10,146 nucleotides of DNA from Candidatus Altimarinota bacterium. GTDB lineage: Bacteria > Patescibacteriota > Gracilibacteria > JAHISY01. The DNA is taken from the NCBI GenBank assembly GCA_023142645.1, contig JAGLJE010000071.1:1-10146 (forward strand), read 5' to 3'. Both the position numbers and the translations under genes were made by a program. The notes under the pieces were generated by a model that saw nothing but the letters and a program-made list of their open reading frames with translations, had not been told where the DNA came from and made no database searches. Shown piece after piece: positions 1 to 6,765 of the stretch (position 1 is its first letter; each line of letters starts with the position of its first letter).

Positions 1-317
1 CAAATGAGAAAATTGCTGCTGCGAACGAGTTTGAATCCGCGCTATCAAGGCTGCTGGTGACTGTCGAGGCATACCCCGAACTGAAGGCAACGGAAGCTTT
101 CCGTGATTTAATTGTCGAACTTGAAGGAACGGAAAACCGAATCGCTTTCGCGCGAAATGAATACAATGACACGACCACGGATTACAACAAAACCGTGCGG
201 AAGTTTCCGCGGAATTTGATCGCGAATCTTTTTGGTTTCGAAAAAGAAAAAATCCTTTTCAAGGCCGCAGCGGAGGCAGATGTGGTGCCCATCATAGATT
301 TCGGGGGTAATCAATAA
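1..317 (+). CDS. lemA: LemA family membrane protein, C-terminal part (5' truncated)
   Basis: The open frame runs in from the left edge (first full codon at base 3) and stops at TAA 315-317, giving about 104 residues of the C-terminal half. Visible LemA-family landmarks are a helix containing ALSRLLVTVEAYPELKA, then ELEGTENRIAFARNEYND, then the FPRNLIANLFGF segment that normally lies just before the short C-terminal tail. LemA proteins have one N-terminal membrane helix and a four-helix domain. The membrane helix would lie before base 1. The exact function of the family is unsettled. The next gene, 21 bases downstream on the same strand, encodes a TPM-domain protein, and lemA-TPM pairing is a common bacterial arrangement, so the two probably form an operon. 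An internal GTG at 57 could be mistaken for a start, but the homology clearly extends upstream of it. Confidence 0.93.
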   Translation, partial: NEKIAAANEFESALSRLLVTVEAYPELKATEAFRDLIVELEGTENRIAFARNEYNDTTTDYNKTVRKFPRNLIANLFGFEKEKILFKAAAEADVVPIIDFGGNQ

Positions 318-338
318 ATTCAACAGACAGCATAAAGC

Positions 339-1259
339 ATGAGAAATAAAACACGCAAAAGTCGATTTCTGCATGCTTTTGTATTGCATACTGGATGTTT
401 TTTAATTTTCATCTCTACCCTCGCGAGTTTTTGTGGAATTTCTTTTGCAAGTGATTTTCCGGAACAAAGCAATTTCGTGACTGATGCGACAACAACACTT
501 TCAGATGAAACTGTGGCGAATTTAAACTTGAAGCTTAAAAATTACGAAGCGAAAACCGGAACGGAAATCGCAGTGGTAATCGTGAATTCAACTGACGAAA
601 TGCCAATTTGGCAGTTCGCTACGGAACTTGGCAACGCATGGAAAGTGGGGAAAAAAGATGTCAACAATGGCGCGCTGCTCGTTGTCGCGATAGGTGATCG
701 GGAACTTTTCATCGCGACAGGCAGCCAACTAGAAGGCGCGCTCACCGATATTGAATCGAAAGAAATTATCGATAAAGTGATCACTCCGCAATTTAAAAAT
801 GAAAATTTCGACGACGGAATCACTATGGGTGTGGAAGGAATGATTCTCGCAATCGCGGGAGAGAGTTTCACGAATTTGAGAATGGAAAGTTCAAATTCAT
901 TAGAAAGTTTCGCAAATATCTTATTCATTTTGGTTTTCTTCATTTTTCCATGGTTCGCAGCGATTCTCGGACGCTCGAAAAAAATTTGGCCGGGCGGCGC
1001 AGTCGGAGCGATCGGTGGCGGAATCAGTGGATTATTGTTTAATTTCGCGGTAATCGGAATAGTCGCGGCAACAGTTGGTCTCGGCATTTTCGGATTAATT
1101 TTCGATTTCATCGTTTCACGAAATTTTGCGGCAGCGAAAAAATCAAACCGTCGAGTGGCATGGTGGGCAGGAGGCGAACGAAGAAATTTTGGAAAAAGCG
1201 GGTTTGGCGGATTCGGCGGAGGTGGATTTTCAGGCGGGGGTGCAGGTGGAAGATGGTGA
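339..1259 (+). CDS. TPM-domain (YgcG-like) membrane protein with Gly-rich tail
   Basis: The product is 306 residues. It has a basic N-terminus and a hydrophobic stretch at about 16-37 ending in FAS before Asp39, which reads as a signal peptide. An extracytoplasmic TPM (TLP18.3/Psb32/MOLO-1) domain follows at about 44-174, shown by NFVTDATTTLSDETVANLN, the KTGTEIAVVIVNS strand, the NNGALLVVAIGDRELFIATG core and the ITPQFKNENFDDGI segment. Two hydrophobic regions come next (about 191-210 and 219-259), and the protein ends in a Gly-rich tail (286-304) closing with GGRW, typical of the YgcG type. TPM domains are known from photosystem II repair and as phosphatase-like modules, but the role in this architecture is unknown. 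The gene follows lemA by 21 bases and probably acts with it in the envelope. No Shine-Dalgarno is visible before the ATG. Its TGA stop directly abuts the stop codon of convergent tatD. Confidence 0.92.
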   Translation: MRNKTRKSRFLHAFVLHTGCFLIFISTLASFCGISFASDFPEQSNFVTDATTTLSDETVANLNLKLKNYEAKTGTEIAVVIVNSTDEMPIWQFATELGNAWKVGKKDVNNGALLVVAIGDRELFIATGSQLEGALTDIESKEIIDKVITPQFKNENFDDGITMGVEGMILAIAGESFTNLRMESSNSLESFANILFILVFFIFPWFAAILGRSKKIWPGGAVGAIGGGISGLLFNFAVIGIVAATVGLGIFGLIFDFIVSRNFAAAKKSNRRVAWWAGGERRNFGKSGFGGFGGGGFSGGGAGGRW

Positions 1260-2015
1260 TTAAATTTGAAAAAGTTCCTCTGCATTCTCCGTAGTTTGTT
1301 TTGCGACCTCTTCGACTGAAATCCCCCGCAGCTTCGCAATTATCTCCGCGACCTCACGAACAAATGCCGGCTCGTTGCGTTGCCCGCGAAATTTTTGCGG
1401 TGCGAGAAAAGGCGCATCTGTTTCGATAAGAAGTTTTTCGAGCGAAATTTTTTTGGCAACTTCGTGAAGATCTTTCGCATTCGGGAAAGTGACGATCCCA
1501 GTTAGTCCAATGAAAAATCCGCGAGCAAGAACTTTTTCGGCGAAATCCCAATCACTTCCAAAACAGTGGAAGACTCCGCGAACTTTGAATTCGTCTAAAG
1601 TCTCAAGAATTTCTGAATCTGCAGCGCGCGAATGGATGATCACCGGTAGATTTAATTTTTGCGCTAATTCGAGTTGCTGTCGAAATGCGTTTTTTTGAAT
1701 TTCCGGCGAATTTTTCATACGAAAAAAATCGAGACCAATCTCCCCCACCGCCACAACCTTTTGAGAAGCCGCAAGTTTCTCAAGTTCGTTTAAAGTTCTC
1801 TCGTCAACCGAATCCGCCGCGTGCGGATGGACGCCAACTGCCGCAAAAACGCCATCAAATTTTTCGGCAAGCGCGACCGCTGCACGCGAATTGGAAAGCT
1901 CCACTCCCGGAATCACGAATTTTTGAACTCCGACAGAGCGCGCACGAACTAGAGTTTCTTTGAAGTCCCTTGTAAATTCGGTAAAATCGAGATGGCAGTG
2001 GGTATCGATCAACAT
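1260..2015 (-). CDS. tatD: TatD family metal-dependent deoxyribonuclease
   Basis: This is a 251-residue TIM-barrel amidohydrolase, the usual TatD length. The metal ligands are all present: H6 and H8 in DTHCHLD, E92 in VGEIGLDFF, H128 in IIHSR, H150 in FHCFGS and D200 in IETDAP. TatD enzymes are Mg-dependent 3'-5' exonucleases acting on single-stranded or damaged DNA and RNA, and some remove D-amino acids from tRNA. I chose the ATG at 2013-2015 because family members begin at the MLIDTHCH strand. A longer in-frame version starting at 2108 would add 31 residues that run across the mutM stop and a repeat, and they look non-coding. The gene lies 74 bases downstream of mutM on the same strand, so the pair may form a repair operon. 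No ribosome-binding site is seen. The stop codon touches that of the TPM gene. Confidence 0.95.
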   Translation of the reverse strand: MLIDTHCHLDFTEFTRDFKETLVRARSVGVQKFVIPGVELSNSRAAVALAEKFDGVFAAVGVHPHAADSVDERTLNELEKLAASQKVVAVGEIGLDFFRMKNSPEIQKNAFRQQLELAQKLNLPVIIHSRAADSEILETLDEFKVRGVFHCFGSDWDFAEKVLARGFFIGLTGIVTFPNAKDLHEVAKKISLEKLLIETDAPFLAPQKFRGQRNEPAFVREVAEIIAKLRGISVEEVAKQTTENAEELFQI

Positions 2016-2026
2016 GACGGCATACA

Positions 2027-2085
2027 GGATACAGCAGAACAGCACGCAAAAAAACTGTGTACTGCTTATATTGAGTGCTGTATCC
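2027..2085. repeat. Inverted repeat with competing arms between mutM and tatD
   Basis: A perfect 10-base inverted repeat (GGATACAGCA at 2027-2036, TGCTGTATCC at 2076-2085) encloses 39 bases in the spacer between mutM and tatD. A second copy of the inner sequence, ACAGCAC at 2039-2045, can pair instead with GTGCTGT at 2075-2081, and AGCAG at 2033-2037 can pair with CTGCT at 2062-2066. The pairings exclude each other. On the minus strand a T-run (complement of 2047-2054) lies inside the loop rather than after a stem, so this is not a normal intrinsic terminator. An intercistronic RNA structure, an attenuator or a chance leftover of a repeat are all possible. Confidence 0.55.
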
Positions 2086-2089
2086 TTCT

Positions 2090-2914
2090 TCAAAATTTCT
2101 TTTGACAAACAGGGCAGAAGCTAGTGGTTCTCTGCTGAATCTTCATTCTCTCAAGGGTCGTCCCGCAAATTTTACACGGCTGACCGTGCCGCCGATAAGT
2201 AAAAAGCGAATTCTGATTTTTTCCTGCCCGCCCGCTCACATCAACAAATTCGCCGATTGTCGTGCCACGATTTCGAATTCCTTTTCGCAACTGATTTCGA
2301 ATTACATGAAAAAGATTTTCCATACCTTTTTTGGTAAGTTTTTCAACTTTCGAAACAGGGTGCAATTTTGCCGCGAAACAAATTTCGTCCGCGTAAATAT
2401 TTCCAATGCCGACGATGATTTTTTGATCAAGCAGCGTGGCTTTTAACCTCCCTTTTTTTGAACGAAGAATTTCGCGAAACTTCGCGAGCGTGAAACTTTT
2501 CGAAAACGGTTCAATTCCAAGCTTTTGGATTTCAGGAAGCTTTTCCAAATCTTTTTCGGAAACCAGCCGCAACGTGCCGAATTTTCGAATGTCGGAAAAT
2601 TGTATCCATACTCCACCACTTAATTTAAGAAAATGGCGAATAGATTTTTCGAGCGGAATAGAATTTCTAGCAAGAAGAAAATGTCCTGTCATTCGAAAGT
2701 GTGCCACCAAAACAAGTTTTTCTGAAAGCGAAAAAATAATAAACTTCGCCCGCCGATTGATTGCAAGAATTTTCTTGTTTTCGATCTTTTTTTTGAATTT
2801 TGCGAAAGCAGGAGTGAAAGCTTTTTTTGTGTTCGAAGAAAGCGCAAATATTCGTCTCCCTACAATTTTTTGGAGATCGCGGACTTGCGTTTCGACTTCA
2901 GGAAGTTCAGGCAT
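2090..2914 (-). CDS. mutM: Formamidopyrimidine-DNA glycosylase (Fpg/MutM)
   Basis: The product is 274 residues, full length for the family. It begins MPELPEVET, so after removal of Met the Pro2 amine forms the Schiff base and Glu3 is the catalytic acid. Lys57 sits in NRRAKFI, the conserved beta-hairpin lysine. Met75 (AHFRMTG), Arg110 and Phe112 (SDIRKFG) match the void-filling residues. The helix-two-turns-helix segment carries VGIGNIYADE with Asn172. The C-terminal zinc finger has Cys247, Cys250, Cys267 and Cys270, with Arg262 in QQRTTSF contacting DNA. The enzyme excises 8-oxoguanine and formamidopyrimidines and nicks the abasic site by beta,delta-elimination. It is divergent from the yqeG-like gene across 32 bases and upstream of tatD on the same strand. 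It ends in TGA. Confidence 0.97.
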   Translation of the reverse strand: MPELPEVETQVRDLQKIVGRRIFALSSNTKKAFTPAFAKFKKKIENKKILAINRRAKFIIFSLSEKLVLVAHFRMTGHFLLARNSIPLEKSIRHFLKLSGGVWIQFSDIRKFGTLRLVSEKDLEKLPEIQKLGIEPFSKSFTLAKFREILRSKKGRLKATLLDQKIIVGIGNIYADEICFAAKLHPVSKVEKLTKKGMENLFHVIRNQLRKGIRNRGTTIGEFVDVSGRAGKNQNSLFTYRRHGQPCKICGTTLERMKIQQRTTSFCPVCQKKF

Positions 2915-2946
2915 GCTAAAATTTTAAACCAATTTAATTTTTTAAA
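2915..2946. promoter_or_regulatory. Short divergent intergenic region, probable promoters
   Basis: Only 32 very A/T-rich bases separate the start codons of mutM (leftward) and the yqeG-like gene (rightward). Both need transcription from here or from inside the opposing gene. A TAAAAT at 2917-2922 could serve as a -10 for the rightward gene, and TTTAAAAT-like words are present for the leftward one, but I see no convincing -35 for either. No Shine-Dalgarno is visible on either side, so translation may depend on weak leader structure or very short leaders. Confidence 0.35.
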
Positions 2947-3564
2947 ATGCTCGGAAAAATTCGTGAATTCGATTGGCGTGAAAAATTCCTTAATTTCGAT
3001 GCCGTTCGAAATGGAATTCGACTCATTTTCAATCCCGAACTCACAAAACCAGATTTTATTTGGTGCGATTTGAACGACTGCAATCTAGAAAAAGATTTGG
3101 CGAAAATTGATCTTGTTATTGTTGACATCGACCTCACTCTCGTCGTCGAAGGTGGTGAAGAAATTCACGAAAAAATTGCCGATCAATTCGAGCAGATTCG
3201 ACAACTTTGCAAAGTCGCGTGTTTTACAAATAAAAATTCTACGCGAAATCAAAAAATTGAGGAAAAATACAACATCAAAGTTTTTACAGCTGGCAAAAAG
3301 AAAAAGCCCAATCCAACCGGCTACCGAAAAATTGCGAAAGAAAACGGGATTAAAGATTTCAGTCGAATCCTTTTCGTCGACGATAGCCTTTCGACCGGAA
3401 TCGCCAGCGCAAAAAATCTCGGAATGAGAACTGCACTTATCGATTATAAATCTTTACTCGATAGCAAGAAAGAGAAAATTTGGGCGAAACGGGTTTTTGG
3501 TAGAAATTTTGACCGATTTTTGTTGAGAAGAATTTTTGGAAAAAACGCTCCGTTTCAAAATTAG
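2947..3564 (+). CDS. YqeG-like HAD-superfamily (subclass III) phosphatase
   Basis: The product is 205 residues with all four HAD motifs. Motif I is VDIDLTL (nucleophile Asp60, acid Asp62, Thr64). Motif II is CFTNKNS (Thr94, Asn95). The motif III lysine lies in GKKKKPNP (about 117-122). Motif IV is LFVDDSLSTGIASAKNLGM (Asp145, Asp146). No large cap insert is present between I and II, which fits subclass III. The N-terminal region (PELTKPDFIWCDL before the motif I strand) and the layout resemble YqeG, a family related to the mitochondrial phosphatidylglycerophosphatase Gep4. The substrate cannot be read from the sequence; phosphatidylglycerophosphate is one possibility. The basic C-terminus (about 173-200) is long for YqeG and could touch a membrane or nucleic acid. 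It opens the run yqeG-hisA-ruvA, with 13 bases to hisA. Stop is TAG. Confidence 0.8.
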   Translation: MLGKIREFDWREKFLNFDAVRNGIRLIFNPELTKPDFIWCDLNDCNLEKDLAKIDLVIVDIDLTLVVEGGEEIHEKIADQFEQIRQLCKVACFTNKNSTRNQKIEEKYNIKVFTAGKKKKPNPTGYRKIAKENGIKDFSRILFVDDSLSTGIASAKNLGMRTALIDYKSLLDSKKEKIWAKRVFGRNFDRFLLRRIFGKNAPFQN

Positions 3565-3577
3565 TTAAAATTCAGGT

Positions 3578-4303
3578 GTGAATTTCCAAATAATCCCCGC
3601 AATCGACTTAATGCACGGAAAATGCGTGCGGCTTTACAAAGGCGAGTATTCTCAAAAAACCGAATACTTCATCTCCCCCACCGAGCAAGCGAAAATTTTT
3701 GAAAACGAGGGAGCAGATTTGATTCACGTCGTCGATCTCGATGGAGCGAAAGCAGGCAAGCCGCGAAATTTACAGACAATCGCGAAAATCCGAGGGGAGA
3801 TCAAAATTCCAATCGAAGTCGGCGGTGGCGTGCGAAAAATTGAAGATGCTGAGAAACTTTTTGAAATCGGTATCAATCGAATAATTTTAGGAACACTCGC
3901 CATCAAGCAACCAAAACTTTTGAAGGAATTTCTCGCAAAATTTGGAGCGAAAAAAATTGTCGTTGGTCTCGACGCTAAAGAAGGTGGAATGAAACTCGCA
4001 ACGCACGGCTGGAAAGAAAAAACGAAACTTGATGTGATCGATTTCGCGGAAGAGCTTGAAAAAATCGGGGTAAAACGGATTATTTATACTGATATCGCGC
4101 GCGACGGGACTCTCACTTTCCCTAATTTTGATGTAAATGAGAGACTTGTGAACACCACAAATTTGAAAGTAATTGCGAGCGGAGGAGTGACTGATATCGA
4201 GCACTTGAGAATTTTGAAGCGAGTCGGCTGCGAAGGAGCAATTCTCGGAAAAGCACTTTATGAAAACGAAATTTCAGTGGCAGAAATTAAAGCAAATTTA
4301 TGA
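3578..4303 (+). CDS. hisA: HisA, ProFAR isomerase of histidine biosynthesis
   Basis: This is a 241-residue (beta/alpha)8 barrel typical of HisA. Landmarks are PAIDLMHGKCVRLYKG with catalytic Asp10, VVDLDGAKAG, the phosphate-binding VEVGGG-like segment (IEVGGGVRKI, 79-88), VVGLDAKEG with Asp132 as the second catalytic acid, the HGW motif at 143-145, YTDIARDGT and IASGGV (199-204), the second phosphate loop. It opens the ProFAR ring to PRFAR, the fourth reaction of histidine synthesis. The start is a GTG at 3578; no ATG precedes the conserved first strand, and MNFQIIPAID is the right length. Its stop overlaps the ruvA start by ATGA, so translation is probably coupled. Oddly, no other his gene lies in this window. 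A bifunctional PriA (HisA/TrpF) role is possible, but HGW and the general pattern are ordinary HisA. Confidence 0.94.
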   Translation: MNFQIIPAIDLMHGKCVRLYKGEYSQKTEYFISPTEQAKIFENEGADLIHVVDLDGAKAGKPRNLQTIAKIRGEIKIPIEVGGGVRKIEDAEKLFEIGINRIILGTLAIKQPKLLKEFLAKFGAKKIVVGLDAKEGGMKLATHGWKEKTKLDVIDFAEELEKIGVKRIIYTDIARDGTLTFPNFDVNERLVNTTNLKVIASGGVTDIEHLRILKRVGCEGAILGKALYENEISVAEIKANL

Positions 4304-4860
4304 TTGGATTCCTCTCCGGCAGCGTAATCAAAATCCGAGAAAAAAAATTAATTCTCGATGTAGGTGGGGTGGGATATGAAATTTTTGCGAATCGAAAACT
4401 ACTCACGAAAATTCAACCGACTGATTCGCTGAAATTTTGGATTCACACGCATCAAACAAGTGATGCAATTTCGCTTTTCGGTTTCGCGGAAGAAAAAGAT
4501 TTGAAATTTTTCGAGTTGCTGAATTCAGTGAATGGAGTGGGTCCAAAAAGCGCGCTCGAAATTCTCGAGAATCCAACGAACTCTCTCGAAAAAACTATCG
4601 TGAGCGGAGATACAAAAAAACTCGCGGAAACTCCGGGAATCGGGAAAAAAACGGCGGCGCGGATTATTTTAGAATTGAGATCAAAAATCGTGGGAGGCGA
4701 TCCGAAAATTCCCGAAACTGCAGAAATCGATTCAGAAATTTTGGAAGCAGTGGCACAACTCGGTTATCCAAAAAAGGTTGCAGAAAAAATTCTGGCGAAA
4801 TTGCCGCAAGAAATCACGATAACGGAAGAAATTGTGAGGTGGTTTCTGCAAAATGTGTGA
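4300..4860 (+). CDS. ruvA: Holliday junction DNA helicase subunit RuvA
   Basis: The product is 186 residues, slightly short for RuvA (usually about 190-205). Domain I is an OB fold (1-62: MIGFLSGSV, LDVGGVGYEIFA, ISLFGFAEE). Domain II has two helix-hairpin-helix motifs, VNGVGPKSALEIL (77-89) and TPGIGKKTAARIILELRSKI (111-130), which bind the phosphodiester backbone of the four-way junction. A short linker leads to domain III (about 143-186), which contacts RuvB and regulates its ATPase. RuvA tetramers hold the junction while RuvB drives branch migration. The ATG overlaps the hisA stop by four bases (ATGA). Neither ruvB nor ruvC is in the window. The gene ends in TGA; the frame stays open a further 25 codons to TAA at 4936-4938, but VRWFLQNV is a natural RuvA end, so I treat that extension as untranslated. 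Confidence 0.96.
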   Translation: MIGFLSGSVIKIREKKLILDVGGVGYEIFANRKLLTKIQPTDSLKFWIHTHQTSDAISLFGFAEEKDLKFFELLNSVNGVGPKSALEILENPTNSLEKTIVSGDTKKLAETPGIGKKTAARIILELRSKIVGGDPKIPETAEIDSEILEAVAQLGYPKKVAEKILAKLPQEITITEEIVRWFLQNV

Positions 4861-4868
4861 TCAAACCT

Positions 4869-4924
4869 CCCGCCGAGACATTTTATCCTTCGTAATCACG
4901 GTTGGAGCTTTATGAAGAGGCGGG
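4869..4924 (+). other. Predicted nested stem-loop in the ruvA downstream spacer
   Basis: The 93-base spacer between ruvA and the FecR-like gene can fold as a nested structure. The outer stem is CCCGCC (4869-4874) with GGCGGG (4919-4924). The inner stem is CTTCGTAA (4888-4895) with TTATGAAG (4910-4917), eight pairs including one G-U, closing a 14-base loop. Thirteen bases bulge on the left and one on the right. No T-run follows on either strand, so it is not a standard terminator. It ends 29 bases before the next start codon, a plausible place for a leader element or an mRNA processing or stability structure. I do not recognise a riboswitch class or a tRNA in it. Confidence 0.4.
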
Positions 4925-4953
4925 TAAAATTCAAATAATTTAAAAAATTCAAA

Positions 4954-6723
4954 ATGAATGTTAAAAAAATTATCACGATCGTAAGCGGAACAATAATTGC
5001 TTTTGTCACGCTCGCACTGACTGTTAACATTCTTTTAGAAACTCCAAAAACAGAAAATTTCGCTGAAGCGATTTTCGTGAGTTCACCCGAAAAACAAACC
5101 ACAGTGATAAATCCGGGAGGCTTGATTGCAAAAAAAGGATCACTGAAATTTGGAGAATTCGCGCTTTTTCAGCTCTCAAATGAAGAAACCGATCTCGAAT
5201 TTGTTTCCGCGAAATTCGATGAAAAAAACGGGGCAATTATTTCCGCGCGGGGGCGAGTAAATTCAGGGAGCATACTCGCGGTAAGTTTGCTTTTTGGAAG
5301 CGAACTCACTCTTCTCGACGATCGCGTAGCCGCATCAAACCAAGGTGGCAGCTTTATTTTTGAAAAAAACGAGGAGGCAAATTCCACACGCATACAAGTG
5401 CTTTCCGGCAGCGTGAAGCTCACTTTTCTCGACACGAACAGTTCTGAATTGTTTGAAGGAATATTGCTCGCAGGAGAAGAAATAGAACTTACGAATGAGA
5501 TTATCATGGAAATTTTTGGAGCAATAGATGAAATCGAACGAGTAATTGTATGGAAACAAAAAGTGAAAAAATTCAGCAGCCGTTTTGATGGAGAGAGCCA
5601 ACTCATGAGCAAAATTCTCGAGCAGCTTTCGTATGGAGAGCCAAATGCGCTGCTTACAGGATTTAATTTCGTGAGAGAAAAACTTATTTTCAATCCGAAG
5701 GCAAGAGAAAATTTTTACACGCAGCAATTCTCCAGACTGCTCGCGGAAACGGCTGAAGGAAATACGGAAGCGGTGAATAACTTTCTTGCAAATTCCAATC
5801 CAAAAAACCACGCGCAACTTCAAAAAGTAGTAATGCGGGCTACTCCTTTCACTCGTCTCTTTTTAGCGGAATCACTATCCCCTTCCACGAAAGAAAAAAT
5901 CGTTCGACTTGCATATCTTTCCCTACCGCTCTCCGCTTTCGCGGAAATTACAAACCTCTCGGTTGTGAATGAATTAAATCGTAATTTTGTTTTCATTTTC
6001 GATGACCCGAATAACACGAAACACACACAGACATTCTTGAATCGAGCAAAAAGCGGAATCGAGGAGGCAGATGCGAAAACTGCGAAATTGTTATTAATGA
6101 TCTTACAACGCGATGCGCAAACGGTGAATGCGGATTGGATGGAAGCGTGGGTTGCGATAAATCGCGCTCGCATCATAACCGATTTCGATCTTGCTACTGC
6201 GATCACCGATCAACTTTCGCTCGTGAAATTTCTCGTGGAATACGGACAAGGAGAACTCGCTAGTAACGCGCTGCGAGAACTCGTGGAATTGCTTTCTCGT
6301 GGTCGCGAAAAGTTTTCAGAAATTTCACTCGAAAAAATTGCAGTGGAGGGAAACGAACTCAAAAACCGCATTCTTTTCCTCGCGAGTCTCGGCAAAAATG
6401 TGGAATTCGATGAGGAACCATATCGCAAATGGATAATCGAACGAGAAAAAATCGAAGCTGAGAAAATTACGGAAGAAATCGCGGCGGAAACTGAAACTAC
6501 ATACGGAAGATCCGGTCGTGTTGCCCGTCCACAGTCTGAACTTGAAAAGTTTTTGAATTTATTCAAAGAAATCCCTTCCTCTCCCACACAAGCGGCAGAA
6601 GAGGAACTGCTAAACAAGGATGATAAAAATTCAACAGAGAAAGATGAAACAACTCCTACCGAATCGAAAGAAGAAATCATGAGCTCGCCCGCGGATGTGA
6701 TTGAAATTCCTTCCGCGGAGTGA
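4954..6723 (+). CDS. Membrane-anchored protein with FecR-like domain and helical C-terminus, function unknown
   Basis: The product is 589 residues of a type I do not recognise as a named family. An N-terminal hydrophobic helix (about 6-28) behind MNVKK should anchor it with the bulk outside the membrane. Residues about 50-180 are beta-rich and resemble a FecR-type fold: ALFQLSNE, SELTLLDDRVAAS, then RIQVLSGSVKL followed by GILLAGEEIELT, the usual 'GsV...aGE' ending. Residues about 190-480 are mostly predicted alpha-helical, with repeated Leu/Ala spacing that could be TPR- or HEAT-like. Residues about 494-515 are Glu/Lys-rich, and the tail (540-589) is Ser/Thr/Glu-rich and probably disordered. 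There is no catalytic motif and no cysteine. It lies 93 bases after ruvA and 42 before purU. A surface scaffold or envelope-sensing role is an inference only. No Shine-Dalgarno is seen; the leader is A/T-rich. Confidence 0.85.
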   Translation: MNVKKIITIVSGTIIAFVTLALTVNILLETPKTENFAEAIFVSSPEKQTTVINPGGLIAKKGSLKFGEFALFQLSNEETDLEFVSAKFDEKNGAIISARGRVNSGSILAVSLLFGSELTLLDDRVAASNQGGSFIFEKNEEANSTRIQVLSGSVKLTFLDTNSSELFEGILLAGEEIELTNEIIMEIFGAIDEIERVIVWKQKVKKFSSRFDGESQLMSKILEQLSYGEPNALLTGFNFVREKLIFNPKARENFYTQQFSRLLAETAEGNTEAVNNFLANSNPKNHAQLQKVVMRATPFTRLFLAESLSPSTKEKIVRLAYLSLPLSAFAEITNLSVVNELNRNFVFIFDDPNNTKHTQTFLNRAKSGIEEADAKTAKLLLMILQRDAQTVNADWMEAWVAINRARIITDFDLATAITDQLSLVKFLVEYGQGELASNALRELVELLSRGREKFSEISLEKIAVEGNELKNRILFLASLGKNVEFDEEPYRKWIIEREKIEAEKITEEIAAETETTYGRSGRVARPQSELEKFLNLFKEIPSSPTQAAEEELLNKDDKNSTEKDETTPTESKEEIMSSPADVIEIPSAE

Positions 6724-6740
6724 TTTGCAAATTCGAAGCG

Positions 6741-6749
6741 TGTTAAGAT
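6741..6749 (+). promoter_or_regulatory. Possible extended -10 promoter for purU
   Basis: TGTTAAGAT fits the extended -10 pattern TGn-TAtaaT, with TAAGAT at 6744-6749, 16 bases before the purU ATG. The only -35-like word, TTGCAA at 6725-6730, is spaced 13 bases away, too short for a normal pair, but extended -10 sites tolerate a weak -35. It lies in the 42-base spacer after the FecR-like gene, where no terminator is visible, so read-through is equally possible. Confidence 0.3.
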
Positions 6750-6765
6750 CAAAGCTAATTTTTTT

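Noticed and set aside
542..1339. Long minus-strand open frame (265 residues), rich in Pro and Asn
   Set aside because: It is antisense to the TPM gene; its proline-rich stretch is just the complement of the Gly-rich tail, and it resembles no protein.
2016..2108. Longer tatD start at 2108 adding 31 residues
   Set aside because: The extension crosses the mutM stop and the inverted repeat and has no TatD similarity; the family starts at the MLIDTHCH strand.
3578..4303. Calling hisA a bifunctional PriA
   Set aside because: The HGW segment and barrel motifs are those of ordinary HisA, and nothing in the window shows a missing trpF; left as an open question only.
4861..4953. tRNA or known riboswitch in the ruvA downstream spacer
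   Set aside because: No cloverleaf, no T-loop consensus and no riboswitch core that I recognise; kept only as an unassigned structured element.
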